Shown here: one piece after another, positions 8,553 through 16,873 of the stretch
How the letters are laid out: each line of letters starts with the position of its first letter
Numbering within the stretch: the stretch's first letter is position 1
From: JAWAAW01 sp964353335
Lineage (GTDB): Archaea > Nanobdellota > Nanobdellia > Woesearchaeales > ARS49
Length of the DNA: 64,000 bases
Assembly: GCA_964353335.1 (NCBI GenBank)
Contig: CAYGVI010000003.1
Location: forward strand, 186,001-250,000
Direction of reading: 5' to 3'
Notes under the pieces: generated by a model
What the model was told of the DNA's origin: nothing
Seen by the model: the letters and a program-made list of their open reading frames with translations, nothing else
The model's database searches: none
Translations under genes and position numbers: made by a program

Positions 8553-8957
8553 ATGGTTATTACTCCTGCAGCAAAGGTATTTGTGCTGAGCCTAGCAGAG
8601 CTTCTTACTAATCAGGGCGCTGAAAACCTTGAAGATGAGTCGCGCATCATCCGCCACACAACTGAAATAAAACTGCCAATGATGGAAATAGTTGTCGTGC
8701 GCGCGAACTACAAATACGGGCAAGGTTTTGAAAAATACAGGATAGGCGGCGACGCAACAACTGTGTTCGTCCCTGCTGTTTGCGCGCTTGAGGTGTGCTA
8801 CATGAAAAGCCCTCCGCACTTAAAGTCCGCGAATGATACTTTGTCCCAAATTATACAGCTGCTGCGAAACAGCAACTATGAATCCAATAAGAACAACTTC
8901 CAGTATCCCAGCAAATGGCCTAAAGACTTTGTAAGCGTCTACAAGAAAGCAGCATAA
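8553..8957 (+). CDS. hypothetical protein, 134 aa
   Basis: Start ATG 8553 (MVITPAAKVFVLSL) lies about 25 nt after CTTTTTATTG, so it appears leaderless. The protein is soluble; a central LPMMEIVVVRANYKYG is followed by FEKYRIGGDA, then a polar tail rich in Asn and Lys. Family not recognised. Its stop abuts the convergent LeuRS stop with no gap. Confidence 0.55.
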   Translation: MVITPAAKVFVLSLAELLTNQGAENLEDESRIIRHTTEIKLPMMEIVVVRANYKYGQGFEKYRIGGDATTVFVPAVCALEVCYMKSPPHLKSANDTLSQIIQLLRNSNYESNKNNFQYPSKWPKDFVSVYKKAA

Positions 8958-11585
8958 TCAGACAATAACAATCGCCGGCTTTCCAGGAAGCGCGTTCTTT
9001 GCCTTTTGTTCCTGTGAGTCCTGCTCTTTTACAACTTCAACTGAGCAGCTGAATTCCTTTGCAAGCTGTTCTTTCATTTCAAGGAACGCTGTTAATTCTT
9101 TCTTCTGACCGAGTATGTGCTCTGGAATTCTTCCTGGCTCCTGCGCGAGCTTTGGAACCATCTTGCTGATTACATCGCCGTGCTTTCTCAAAGGACCAGC
9201 CATAAGCGCCTTGATTATTTCGCCGACATTCTTTGTCTTTTCAAACTGCGCCTTGACTTCCTTGTAAAAGTCATTCTTCCACTGGTCTGCGATAAACATC
9301 TTGACTGCCATTGGCTTCAGTATCCTTGTGAGCTTCAAAACATCATTTATGTCTGCAACTAATTTCTGGTAGAGCTGCTGCTGGTATTCAAGCTCCAAAT
9401 CTATCTTCTTCACATCCACTTTCGGCCATTTCTGAGTGCAGGCAAATGGCTTTTTGCCTATTTTCTCCCATAATTCCTCTGCAATGTGAGGAACAAATGG
9501 CGCGAGCATCAAAGTAAGCAGTTCAAGCGCTTTTGGATGCACTTCCGGCTTCTTCTCAACAAAGTCAACGCAGTCCATTATCGCGATTATTGCCTTATTC
9601 AGCTCAAAAGTCTCAAGCTGTTCTGTGACTGATTTGAGCGCGCTGTGTATTTTGCTGTCAACCGCCTTGTCTGGCTTTGCTGCTTTTGGCTTGTCATACA
9701 ATGCCTCAAGCCTTTGGACAAACCTGAAGCTTCCCTGCACGCCCTCATCGCTCCATTCTATGTCCTTTCCTGGCGAGGCAACAAAGAGCATGAACAGCCT
9801 TCCTGTGTCAATGCCGTATTTCTGTTCAACTTCCTCCTGCGAGACTATGTTTCCCTTGCTCTTGCTCATCTTTACCCCATCCTTGAGCAACATTCCCTGG
9901 TTGAACAGGTTGGTGAATGGCTCGTCAAACTTGAGCATTCCCAAATCTCTGAGAACTTTTGTGAAGAATCGTGCATAAAGCAGGTGCATTACCGCGTGCT
10001 CTGCTCCGCCAATGTACTGGTCCACAGGCATCCAGTACTTGACTGCCTCTGGCTTGAATGCTGATTTCTTTTCTTTTGGCGAGCAATACCTGAGGAAGTA
10101 CCATGAGCTGTCAACAAATGTGTCCATTGTGTCTGTTTCGCGCTTTGCAGGAGCCTTGCACTTGGGGCATTTCACATTTACAAAGCTCTTGGTGTTTGCG
10201 AGAGGGTTGCCCTGTCCTGTGAACTCGACTTTCTCAGGCAGTTTGACAGGCAGGTCCTTTTCTGAAACAGGAACTGCGCCGCACTGCGGACAATAAATGA
10301 TTGGTATTGGCGTTCCCCAGTAGCGCTGCCTTGAGATAAGCCAGTCGCGCAGCTTGTAATTTACTGTTGCTCCGCCTGCTTTTTTCTTTTCAAGAGCTAT
10401 TGTTATTTCGTGCATTGCCTGCTGGTTTGGAAGCCCTGTGAATTCTGCAGAGTCAGCAAGAACCCCGTCTTCAATGTATGGCAGCGCTGGCTCGCGGTCT
10501 TTTGGCTTTATTACCCTGATTATTGGTATGTTGTACTTTTTGGCAAATGCAAAGTCGCGGGTATCGTGCGCTGGAACAGCCATCACTGCGCCTGTTCCGT
10601 AATCCATAAGCACGAAATTTGCAATGTAAATAGGAACGTCCTTGCCTGTGAGCGGGTGTATGACATATCTTCCGATGAACATTCCCTCTTTTTCCTTGTC
10701 TTCTGCAGCGCGTGAGAACTTTTCCTCAAGCACAACCTTGTTCGCGAACTTCTTTACTTCATCCTCGTACTTTGTTCCGTGCACTAGTTCGTGGACTATC
10801 GGGTGCTCTGGGGCAATTGTGACAAATGTGACTCCGTAAAGAGTGTCAGGGCGCGTTGTGAACACAGGCAGTTTTTTCTCATCATCCTTAATCTGGAATT
10901 CAATCAGTGTTCCTGTGCTTTTGCCTATCCAGTTTCTCTGCATTGACTTGATTCTTTCAGGCCACTTTAGCTTGTCAATATCCTTAAGCAGCTCATCGGC
11001 ATACTGCGTTATCTTGAAAAACCACTGCTCAAGGTCCTTAATCTGCACTTCGCTTTCACATCTCCAGCACTTTCCGCTGACAACCTGCTCGTTTGCGAGC
11101 ACTGTGTCGCAACTCGGGCACCAGTTTATCGGAGCCCTCTTGCGGTAAGCCAATCCTTTTTCAAAGAATTTCAGGAAGAAATACTGGTTCCACTTGTAAT
11201 ATTCAGGATAGCAAGTTGCAAGAGTCCTGTTCCAGTCATAGCTGAGTCCAAGCCTCTTGAAGCTTCCTGTTATGCTCGCAATTGCTTTCTCAGTGTATTC
11301 TTTCGGATGAATCTTTTGTTTTATTGCCGCGTTCTCTGCAGGCAGTCCAAAGGCGTCAAATCCCATTGGGTAAAGGACATTAAATCCGCACATTCTCTTA
11401 TAGCGCGCCATTGTATCACCGATTGAGTAATTGCGCATGTGCCCCATGTGCAGGCCATAGGATGACGGGTATGGGAACATTTCAAGGTTGTAGAATTTTG
11501 GCTTCTTGCTCTTGTCGCGGGACTTGAATATTCCTTTCTCAGCCCACCTTGCCTGCCATTTTGGAACAATAGCGCGCTGGTCCAT
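8958..11585 (-). CDS. leuS: leucyl-tRNA synthetase, bacterial type
   Basis: Class Ia synthetase of 875 aa. HMGH (46-49) sits in the bacterial signature MFPYPSSYGLHMGH, followed by GFDAFGLPAENAA; KMSKSKGN is near residue 572. The zinc-binding Cys pairs, the CP1 editing insertion (TTRPDTLYG, VMAVPAHD) and the leucine-specific YIGGAEHAVMHLLYARF are present. Archaeal LeuRS normally has a different architecture, so this gene looks acquired from bacteria. ATG 11585 was chosen over TTG 11591; a TTTTTAAA box lies about 25 nt upstream. Confidence 0.95.
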   Translation of the reverse strand: MDQRAIVPKWQARWAEKGIFKSRDKSKKPKFYNLEMFPYPSSYGLHMGHMRNYSIGDTMARYKRMCGFNVLYPMGFDAFGLPAENAAIKQKIHPKEYTEKAIASITGSFKRLGLSYDWNRTLATCYPEYYKWNQYFFLKFFEKGLAYRKRAPINWCPSCDTVLANEQVVSGKCWRCESEVQIKDLEQWFFKITQYADELLKDIDKLKWPERIKSMQRNWIGKSTGTLIEFQIKDDEKKLPVFTTRPDTLYGVTFVTIAPEHPIVHELVHGTKYEDEVKKFANKVVLEEKFSRAAEDKEKEGMFIGRYVIHPLTGKDVPIYIANFVLMDYGTGAVMAVPAHDTRDFAFAKKYNIPIIRVIKPKDREPALPYIEDGVLADSAEFTGLPNQQAMHEITIALEKKKAGGATVNYKLRDWLISRQRYWGTPIPIIYCPQCGAVPVSEKDLPVKLPEKVEFTGQGNPLANTKSFVNVKCPKCKAPAKRETDTMDTFVDSSWYFLRYCSPKEKKSAFKPEAVKYWMPVDQYIGGAEHAVMHLLYARFFTKVLRDLGMLKFDEPFTNLFNQGMLLKDGVKMSKSKGNIVSQEEVEQKYGIDTGRLFMLFVASPGKDIEWSDEGVQGSFRFVQRLEALYDKPKAAKPDKAVDSKIHSALKSVTEQLETFELNKAIIAIMDCVDFVEKKPEVHPKALELLTLMLAPFVPHIAEELWEKIGKKPFACTQKWPKVDVKKIDLELEYQQQLYQKLVADINDVLKLTRILKPMAVKMFIADQWKNDFYKEVKAQFEKTKNVGEIIKALMAGPLRKHGDVISKMVPKLAQEPGRIPEHILGQKKELTAFLEMKEQLAKEFSCSVEVVKEQDSQEQKAKNALPGKPAIVIV

Positions 11586-11609
11586 AGACAAGAACTGGAA
11601 GCAAGTCGT

Positions 11610-12173
11610 TTAAAAACCTTTCTGGCGCCTCAGCATCTCAACAAGCCCTGGCGCAAGAACAGGCTTGCCATCTCTAATCACATACTTGTAAGGCAAAGTG
11701 ACGCTTTCTCCTTTGCGAATGTCAATGTCAACGTGGTGAGTGAATTTGATATCTTCCAAATGCTTTCCATTTAGTATTGTGTGGGCAACAAGCACTGCTG
11801 TGTCTGTGCTCATCTGCTCTTTTCCCATATTCCTTGTCGCCACACCCTGCATTTTGATAATAATATCTTGAGTTCTTCCGCGAGGAGGATAATCGCCTAA
11901 AATCCCTCCGAAAATAATGTGAGTGAACTTTTTTGCATCAGCCGGCTTTAGTTTCTCATTTGCCTCAGCGTCAAGAATTACAGGTGAACCAAGCTCCATA
12001 GAAGTTACGCTCTCAGAAAACACCTTGCCTAATTTCTTCAGCTTTTCACCACCTGACTTGACATTTGTAAACCATAAATTCTCTTTGCCAACAACAGAAG
12101 ACATGTGCGAATACTCTAGAAGGCACCACTTCCACACCTTTGGCTCCATATGCTCAATAATGAAGATAGGCAT
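11610..12173 (-). CDS. SPOUT-type methyltransferase, Sfm1/DUF431 family
   Basis: The 187-aa protein carries FGGILGDYPPRGRT (about residues 89-102), the deep-knot signature of DUF431. The yeast member Sfm1 methylates an Arg of ribosomal protein uS3; the archaeal target is not established. The N-terminal FIIEHMEPKVWKWCLLEY is also typical. It lies just downstream of rpoN on the same strand, close to ribosomal genes, consistent with a role in translation. Confidence 0.8.
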   Translation of the reverse strand: MPIFIIEHMEPKVWKWCLLEYSHMSSVVGKENLWFTNVKSGGEKLKKLGKVFSESVTSMELGSPVILDAEANEKLKPADAKKFTHIIFGGILGDYPPRGRTQDIIIKMQGVATRNMGKEQMSTDTAVLVAHTILNGKHLEDIKFTHHVDIDIRKGESVTLPYKYVIRDGKPVLAPGLVEMLRRQKGF

Positions 12174-12184
12174 AAAAAGAAAAA

Positions 12185-12382
12185 TCAGCTCTTCTTGAAT
12201 TGTCCTGCTGTGTCTATCAGGTCAACGTGACCGAGGAACATTGCCCTGCAGCAGTAGCGGTCAACGCCGAGGTCGTCAAGGACTGCTTTCTTGTTTTCGC
12301 CTTTTTCAGTGCGTTCCTTGTACTTTTCCCACAAGTGCGCGATTGGTTTTCCGCAGCTCCAGCATCGTATTGGGATTATCAT
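12185..12382 (-). CDS. rpoN: RNA polymerase subunit N (Rpb10)
   Basis: The 65-aa zinc protein starts MIIPIRCWSCGKPI and continues with DRYCCRAMFLGHVDLID: CxxC at 7-10 and the adjacent CC pair form the zinc site of Rpb10. It docks on RpoD/RpoL and the large subunit. It follows uS9 by 13 nt in the conserved eL18-uL13-uS9-rpoN order. Confidence 0.97.
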   Translation of the reverse strand: MIIPIRCWSCGKPIAHLWEKYKERTEKGENKKAVLDDLGVDRYCCRAMFLGHVDLIDTAGQFKKS

Positions 12383-12395
12383 TTTGCACCTCGGT

Positions 12396-12791
12396 TTAAC
12401 GGTATGACTTCTGCCTCATTGCCCTTGCCTTTCCGTGGCAGTTTGGCTTGTGAGTTTCCTTCCTGCGAACATCTGCAACAAGCAATATCCTGTCATAGTC
12501 AAGGAATGCCTTCTGAAGGGTCTCGTCGTACTGAGCAAGAGCCCTGGCAACAACCAGCCTGACTGCCTCTGCCTGGCTGCTGACTCCGCCGCCCTGGACA
12601 GAAACGCTGATGTTGACTCCCTTTGCCCTGTCTCCTGCGATAATCAAGGGCTCCTGAATCTTGAGCCTTGACATGAATGGCTCGTAAGCGTCAAGCAATC
12701 GTGAATTAATGCGCACAACGCCTGCTCCGGGCACCAAAGTTGCACGGGCGACTGCGCTCTTGCGCGTTCCTGAAACGTGAATTGCTTTCAT
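12396..12791 (-). CDS. rps9: ribosomal protein uS9
   Basis: 131 aa. It has the uS9 features SGTRKSAVARATLVPG at the start, VQGGGVSSQAEAVR in the middle, and the invariant C-terminal arginine tail ending RQKSYR that reaches the P-site tRNA. Its start overlaps the uL13 stop (ATGA-type coupling). Confidence 0.97.
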   Translation of the reverse strand: MKAIHVSGTRKSAVARATLVPGAGVVRINSRLLDAYEPFMSRLKIQEPLIIAGDRAKGVNISVSVQGGGVSSQAEAVRLVVARALAQYDETLQKAFLDYDRILLVADVRRKETHKPNCHGKARAMRQKSYR

Positions 12792-13219
12792 CCGAATTTG
12801 CCTCCGAGTGATTTGCAGATTTCTCCGATTGTGACAAGCTTCATTGTCCTTCTGTGCTTGCTGTCTGCCCAGTCAAGAGTCTGCAGTTTCTTGCTCTTGA
12901 ACTCTTCAGGCACTCCGACATAGCACATTATCCTCTTCCACGCGGCTGCTCCGCGCGGCTTCTTGTGCGGCAGCATTCCGCGTATCTGCCTGCGGACAAA
13001 CCTGTCTGGCTGCCTTGAAAGGAATGGCCCCTTCTGCGGTTGTCCGGTTTCCTTTATCAGGTACCTGTACTGCTCAACATTGAACAGTTTTCCGCCTGTC
13101 ATTATTGCCTTTTCGCAGTTGAAGATGTTAACACTGTGCCCGAGCAATGCCTGCTTGGCCACGTGGCTGCCCATCCTTCCTACAATCAGGTTTGTTGCGT
13201 CAATGTTAAGCTCTGCCAT
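12788..13219 (-). CDS. rpl13: ribosomal protein uL13
   Basis: 143 aa beginning MAELNIDATNLIVGRMGS, the archaeal uL13 start. The conserved RGMLPHKKPRGAAAWKR is present. A longer frame extends 24 codons upstream but overlaps eL18 and lacks homologous features. It is translationally coupled to uS9. Confidence 0.96.
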   Translation of the reverse strand: MAELNIDATNLIVGRMGSHVAKQALLGHSVNIFNCEKAIMTGGKLFNVEQYRYLIKETGQPQKGPFLSRQPDRFVRRQIRGMLPHKKPRGAAAWKRIMCYVGVPEEFKSKKLQTLDWADSKHRRTMKLVTIGEICKSLGGKFG

Positions 13220-13224
13220 TTTGT

Positions 13225-13587
13225 TCAACCTATGATTCTGACATCCTTTCCTTTCGGATTCTGCTTCACAAGCTCTGGTATTGAGAGGCATTTTCCTTTT
13301 GCCTGCTCTATGCGCTCTTTCGCCCCGTTTGAGAACGAATAAGCAGCGATGACAATGCTGTGCTCGAGCATTCCCGAGCCAAGCACCTTGCCTGGAACAA
13401 CAACAGTCTCGTTTGCCTTTGTGTGCCTGTTAAGCCTTGAAAGGTTGACAACCCTTCTCTTTCGGGTCGGCAATGCGAGGTCTTCTGCTATCCTTGACCA
13501 GATTCCAGCCTTCTGAGTACTTCCTTCTTTGCGCAATTCCATAATCAGCGCACGCATGTGCTCGTTTGACGGTCCGGTTACTTTCAT
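13225..13587 (-). CDS. rpl18e: ribosomal protein eL18
   Basis: 120 aa. The N-terminal MKVTGPSNEHMRALIMEL, RRVVNLSRLNRHTKANETVVVPGKVLG and terminal VRIIG are characteristic of archaeal eL18. It heads the uL13-uS9-rpoN group. The region upstream (13588-13697) carries a duplicated tRNA-Leu tail and a hairpin instead of an obvious promoter. Confidence 0.95.
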   Translation of the reverse strand: MKVTGPSNEHMRALIMELRKEGSTQKAGIWSRIAEDLALPTRKRRVVNLSRLNRHTKANETVVVPGKVLGSGMLEHSIVIAAYSFSNGAKERIEQAKGKCLSIPELVKQNPKGKDVRIIG

Positions 13588-13596
13588 TTTGACCTT

Positions 13597-13712
13597 TGAC
13601 TTTAATGGCGGGGAAGGGATCCCACGCGAGCCTTTTCAAAAGGCTCGACCGAAAGGGTACGGCTTTCAGCCGCACTTCCTGCCAATGTTGACTGTGATGG
13701 CGGGGAAGGGAT
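13597..13712 (-). repeat. tail-duplicating element at tRNA-Leu(GAG)
   Basis: ATGGCGGGGAAGGGAT occurs at 13697-13712 (3' tail of tRNA-Leu, read on +) and again at 13605-13620, 92 bp apart. The match extends beyond the tRNA end as TTGACTnTnATGG with two mismatches. Between the copies are AGTGCGGCTGAAAGCCG and a strong hairpin CGAGCCTTTTGAAAAGGCTCG, the latter followed in tRNA orientation by CGTGG and the distal tail. Confidence 0.8.
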
Positions 13713-13783
13713 TTGAACCCTCGCACCCACTAAGGGACTAGCCCCTCAAGCTAGCGCATTTGACCAGGCTCTGCCACCCCGCC
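13698..13783 (-). tRNA. tRNA-Leu (anticodon GAG)
   Basis: Acceptor GGCGGGG pairs with CCCCGCC and is followed by discriminator A. The D arm is GCA/TGC. Anticodon stem CTAGC/GCTAG encloses the loop TTGAGGG with anticodon GAG (Leu). A long class II variable arm follows, then the T arm GAGGG-TTCAAAT-CCCTT. No intron. It lies between rpoD and eL18 on the same strand and may be co-transcribed. Confidence 0.95.
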
Positions 13784-13808
13784 AAATGGAGTGGATAACC
13801 GCTCGGGC

Positions 13809-14591
13809 TTATTTACCGAGCTTCTCATCGAATTCATTCAATGATTCGAGGAGTATGTCAGCAGCAGCTGTTGCTATTTCCTTGGGCGATAGCTGTCCCC
13901 AGGGCTCTATGCTGAACAGGAAGTTTTCAGGGTTGTATTCAATCTTCACAACCTCAGGGCAGATGCCGTCGCAGGCGTCAACAAGGTTGTTGCCTGTTAT
14001 GAGCTTCTTGTCTATCTTCCCGTTCTTGTCGAATATCTGCGGGGGAAGCTTTGACTTGCACTCCGCAAACTTCGGGCTGTCATTGTTGACTGTGATTATC
14101 GGCTCGTAAACATACCACGCAAGCCCCGGGCTCCACTTGACGTGCTGCTTGCCCTGTCCGAGCGTTGCAGTCGCCTCGATTTCGAGCTCCTGGCCCTTGA
14201 GCAGCTTTACGATTGGCATGTCGCCGAACGCCGGCTTGACTTTCGGGTCCTTGCTCTTGATGTCTGAAGCGTAAACAACACACGGGCCCTTTGCCTTGAG
14301 TGTCATTTTCAAAGTGCATCTTGCGCATCCCTCGCCCTTGCACTTGCATTGCAAAGGAAGCGTGTAGCTTTTCAAATCAGTCTTTATCGGAATCATTCCA
14401 AGCCTGTGCGCAATTATCTCGTCGTACAGGATTGAGCCGTTTTCCTTGAACTCAACAGTGTCAATTGCCATTGTGGGCACGCTTTCTATCATCACGCGCC
14501 TCATCACGTTTGCAAATGCAGGCGTCGCACCCTTAAGCAGGAAAGTGACACGCCCTGTTGCCTTGTCCTCATTCAGGAATTCGATGTTCAT
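13809..14591 (-). CDS. rpoD: RNA polymerase subunit D (Rpb3/alpha homologue)
   Basis: 260 aa. The dimerisation domain opens MNIEFLNEDKATGRVTFLL and includes TPAFANVMRRVMIESVPT. A cysteine group C82, C84, C89, C92 forms a likely zinc site. Near residue 210 only DACDGICPEV remains of the cysteine-rich ferredoxin-like insertion seen in some archaeal RpoD, so a full Fe-S cluster is unlikely. It is coupled to uS11 by overlap. Confidence 0.96.
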   Translation of the reverse strand: MNIEFLNEDKATGRVTFLLKGATPAFANVMRRVMIESVPTMAIDTVEFKENGSILYDEIIAHRLGMIPIKTDLKSYTLPLQCKCKGEGCARCTLKMTLKAKGPCVVYASDIKSKDPKVKPAFGDMPIVKLLKGQELEIEATATLGQGKQHVKWSPGLAWYVYEPIITVNNDSPKFAECKSKLPPQIFDKNGKIDKKLITGNNLVDACDGICPEVVKIEYNPENFLFSIEPWGQLSPKEIATAAADILLESLNEFDEKLGK

Positions 14592-14986
14592 ACTCTCCTC
14601 CCTCGCTTTCCGCCTTTTTTCCTGCAGCCGCCGTGCGGCATTGGGGTTACATCCTCTATCAATCCGATGCGAATCCCCATCCTGCTGAGCGCGCGGATAG
14701 CTGCCTGTGCTCCTGGACCTGGGTTGTGGGGTCCGTTGTGCCCGCCAGGCGCCCTGACCTTGACGTGCAGACCGCCGATTCCCTTGTCCCTTGCCATCTC
14801 AGCCGCCCTCTTGGCTGCCATCATTGCGGCTGTTGGCGAGCTTTCCATTCGGTCGCTCTTGACCATCATTCCGCCTGACGCAACTGCAAGTGTTTCAGTG
14901 CCTGAGATGTCAGTGATGTGTATGATTGTGTCGTTGTAGCTTGAGAAAATGTGCGCGACTCCCCAGCGTATTGGCGGCAGGCTCAT
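14588..14986 (-). CDS. rps11: ribosomal protein uS11
   Basis: 132 aa with GVAHIFSSYNDTIIHITD and the conserved core VKVRAPGGHNGPHNPGPGAQ and TPMPHGGCRKKGGKRGRR. Its start overlaps the uS4 stop, as is usual for this operon. Confidence 0.97.
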   Translation of the reverse strand: MSLPPIRWGVAHIFSSYNDTIIHITDISGTETLAVASGGMMVKSDRMESSPTAAMMAAKRAAEMARDKGIGGLHVKVRAPGGHNGPHNPGPGAQAAIRALSRMGIRIGLIEDVTPMPHGGCRKKGGKRGRRV

Positions 14987-15597
14987 TTGCGAACCTCGCG
15001 TCTGCGCTGCTGTGTGCGCGGCGGTCCCCTTCTTGGTCCCCTGCGGTCATCGCGCTGCGGCCTTGGAGCCTCAATCTTCTTCGGAGGCAGTGCGCGCTCC
15101 GGGTGAGCTGTGTTTCCAAGGGTTGAGGTGGGGACAAATGCCACGCGTCCCTCCTCGCTGACAGGAACGTGATAGCCCGGCGATGAGACCGAGCGGTTTC
15201 CGGCCATTATGTGCTCGTGGACTATGAACTGCCTTGACTGGACCATGCTTCTTGCAAGCCCCTTTCGGAAAACCATTGTCTGGAGCCTTCTTTCAAGTAT
15301 GTTTTTGAGCTGAAGTCCGAGAATCGCGTCAAGCTCTGCGCCCTGCTTGATAAGCCCGAGGCGTGCAAGGCGTGAAAGCAATTGCTGCCTTTCCTTGTCT
15401 GCCTGTGTTCCTCTTGCGGCGATGAGCTTCTTTGCAAGGTCTGAGAATGTCTTGAGTGTTGAGCGTGCCCTGTAAATTTCTGTCTTGTTCTTGAGCCCGT
15501 ACTCTCTAATGATGAGGTGTTCCTCCTCAATTCTTTCCTTCTGCCAGGGGTGTCCTGGCCTGTTGTACTTGCTCTTGATTTTTCTTGGATCGCCCAT
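14983..15597 (-). CDS. rps4: ribosomal protein uS4
   Basis: 204 aa. It starts MGDPRKIKSKYNRPGHPW as in archaeal uS4. The S4 RNA-binding domain contains RQFIVHEHIMAGNRSVSSPG. The C-terminus has an Arg/Pro-rich extension (after about residue 175) that probably contacts rRNA. Confidence 0.97.
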   Translation of the reverse strand: MGDPRKIKSKYNRPGHPWQKERIEEEHLIIREYGLKNKTEIYRARSTLKTFSDLAKKLIAARGTQADKERQQLLSRLARLGLIKQGAELDAILGLQLKNILERRLQTMVFRKGLARSMVQSRQFIVHEHIMAGNRSVSSPGYHVPVSEEGRVAFVPTSTLGNTAHPERALPPKKIEAPRPQRDDRRGPRRGPPRTQQRRREVRK

Positions 15598-15609
15598 TGG
15601 TTTACACCT

Positions 15610-16146
15610 TTATGTGGTTCCGCCTGACGCTGACTTTGCTCCTGACGAGCGCCTGACTCCCATGACCTTGCCCTTGTTCCTTCTGAAGTTGCTCCTTGTG
15701 CGCTGTCCCCTGACCGGCTGTCCGAGGATGTGGCGCACTCCCTTGTAGCACTTCATCTTCTTCATCATCTTGATGTCATTCTCAATAGTAAATTGTAAAT
15801 CGCCTGAGAGCAGGTGCTTGTTCAGCCCTGTTTCGTAATCATAGCGCCTGTTGACCATCCACGCAGGCATTCCTGCCTTGATTGGGTCCCTGATTACTTC
15901 CTCGATTTTCTTGACTTCTGCGTCAGAAAGCGCTCCTGCCTTTTTGGCGACGTCAACCTTTGCGATTCTGCAGGCTGCGAATGCGAATGGGATTCCGACT
16001 CCCTTGACATTGCTCAGGGTGAATGCTATGCTTTTCTTTCCATCAAGGTCTGTGTTCAAGATACGAACCAGCTGCTTTAATTCCGGCTGCTTTGGCGCTG
16101 CAGCTGCTGCAGGTGCTGCCGGCTTTGGTGCTTGTGGTTCTGCCAT
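15610..16146 (-). CDS. rps13: ribosomal protein uS13
   Basis: 178 aa. An Ala/Pro-rich N-terminal extension (about residues 1-25) precedes LVRILNTDLDGKKS and the conserved C-terminus GQRTRSNFRRNKG. First gene of the uS13-uS4-uS11-rpoD cluster. A CTTTATAAAG box at 16257-16266 would give a leader of about 90 nt. Confidence 0.95.
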   Translation of the reverse strand: MAEPQAPKPAAPAAAAAPKQPELKQLVRILNTDLDGKKSIAFTLSNVKGVGIPFAFAACRIAKVDVAKKAGALSDAEVKKIEEVIRDPIKAGMPAWMVNRRYDYETGLNKHLLSGDLQFTIENDIKMMKKMKCYKGVRHILGQPVRGQRTRSNFRRNKGKVMGVRRSSGAKSASGGTT

Positions 16147-16256
16147 TTTGAGGTATTATTCCCGACAGAATTAAACCAGAAAATACTGGCTTAACCCTCC
16201 GTCGCCCAAACAATCATGTCCGGACTCGGGCTAATATCTCGAAAAGAACGCAGTCT

Positions 16257-16266
16257 CTTTATAAAG
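16257..16266 (-). promoter_or_regulatory. TATA-like box upstream of uS13 cluster
   Basis: The palindromic CTTTATAAAG precedes the uS13 ATG by about 110 bp on the minus strand. Transcription would start near 16235, leaving an unusually long leader of about 90 nt that includes the small hairpin CCAGTATTTTCTGG. Confidence 0.4.
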
Positions 16267-16276
16267 CTTGCGGGAA

Positions 16277-16696
16277 TTACGAATTCCTCTGAAACAAGAA
16301 CAACCTTCTTCTACGGTGTATTTTCTTAATGAGCATTCGAACCATGTCACAGCTGTTGTGAAACACAATGCCCCAGAAGACAGGCCAAAGCACAGGCAGG
16401 AACAAGCTCGCTGCAAGTATTAGAACCATGAATTCTATTGTGTGAAAGACGTGCAGGACTGGCTTTACTCTCCTGCCACTAGCTTCGTATGCGCTCATTC
16501 GCTTAATGTCCTTAAGATTCCAAAAATATGCTTCGTGCAGCCACCACTTTTTTGCCTTGTGAATAGCCCAAAACCAATGGTCAATGTCAATAAACACCGA
16601 GGAAATGGCAAACAGGACAGCAAATTGTGTTCCTAAAAATGGCTGTATTATGAAGTATGCTATTACCGCAAGGATTGTGTGGGTTGAGACTTTCAT
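16277..16696 (-). CDS. membrane protein with DIDH motif, DUF457-like
   Basis: 139 aa with three to four hydrophobic segments. The motif SVFIDIDHWFW near residue 35 and later HVFHTIEF resemble the metal-dependent membrane hydrolases of the YdjM/DUF457 type, where Asp and His residues near the membrane face bind metal. The C-terminus is basic (KKIHRRRRL). The assignment is tentative. It is the first gene after tRNA-His and its tandem tail repeats. Confidence 0.5.
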   Translation of the reverse strand: MKVSTHTILAVIAYFIIQPFLGTQFAVLFAISSVFIDIDHWFWAIHKAKKWWLHEAYFWNLKDIKRMSAYEASGRRVKPVLHVFHTIEFMVLILAASLFLPVLWPVFWGIVFHNSCDMVRMLIKKIHRRRRLFLFQRNS

Positions 16697-16709
16697 TTTG
16701 TAGATAGAG

Positions 16710-16873
16710 GGCGACCTCCGGGCAGCGGCTGACTGCGGTCATCCAGCCCGTCGTTCGCCTCTGCTTGCGCTATGCGCCTGAAAGGCGACCTCCGGGCAGC
16801 GCCGAACCTGCGGGTCCGGCTGGTCCGTCGTTCGCCTCTGCTTGCGCTATGCGCCTGAAAGGCGACCTCCGGG
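16710..16873 (-). repeat. two tandem tail-duplicating elements at tRNA-His
   Basis: GGCGACCTCCGGG, the tRNA-His tail read on +, occurs at 16710, 16784 and 16861, so units of 74 and 77 bp follow the tRNA. The gene-proximal 35 bp of the two units are identical (16749-16783 and 16826-16860). The distal parts differ in sequence but fold alike: GCCGAACC-TGCG-GGTCCGGC in one and GGCTGAC-TGCG-GTCATCC in the other, each sitting next to the distal tail copy. Confidence 0.85.
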
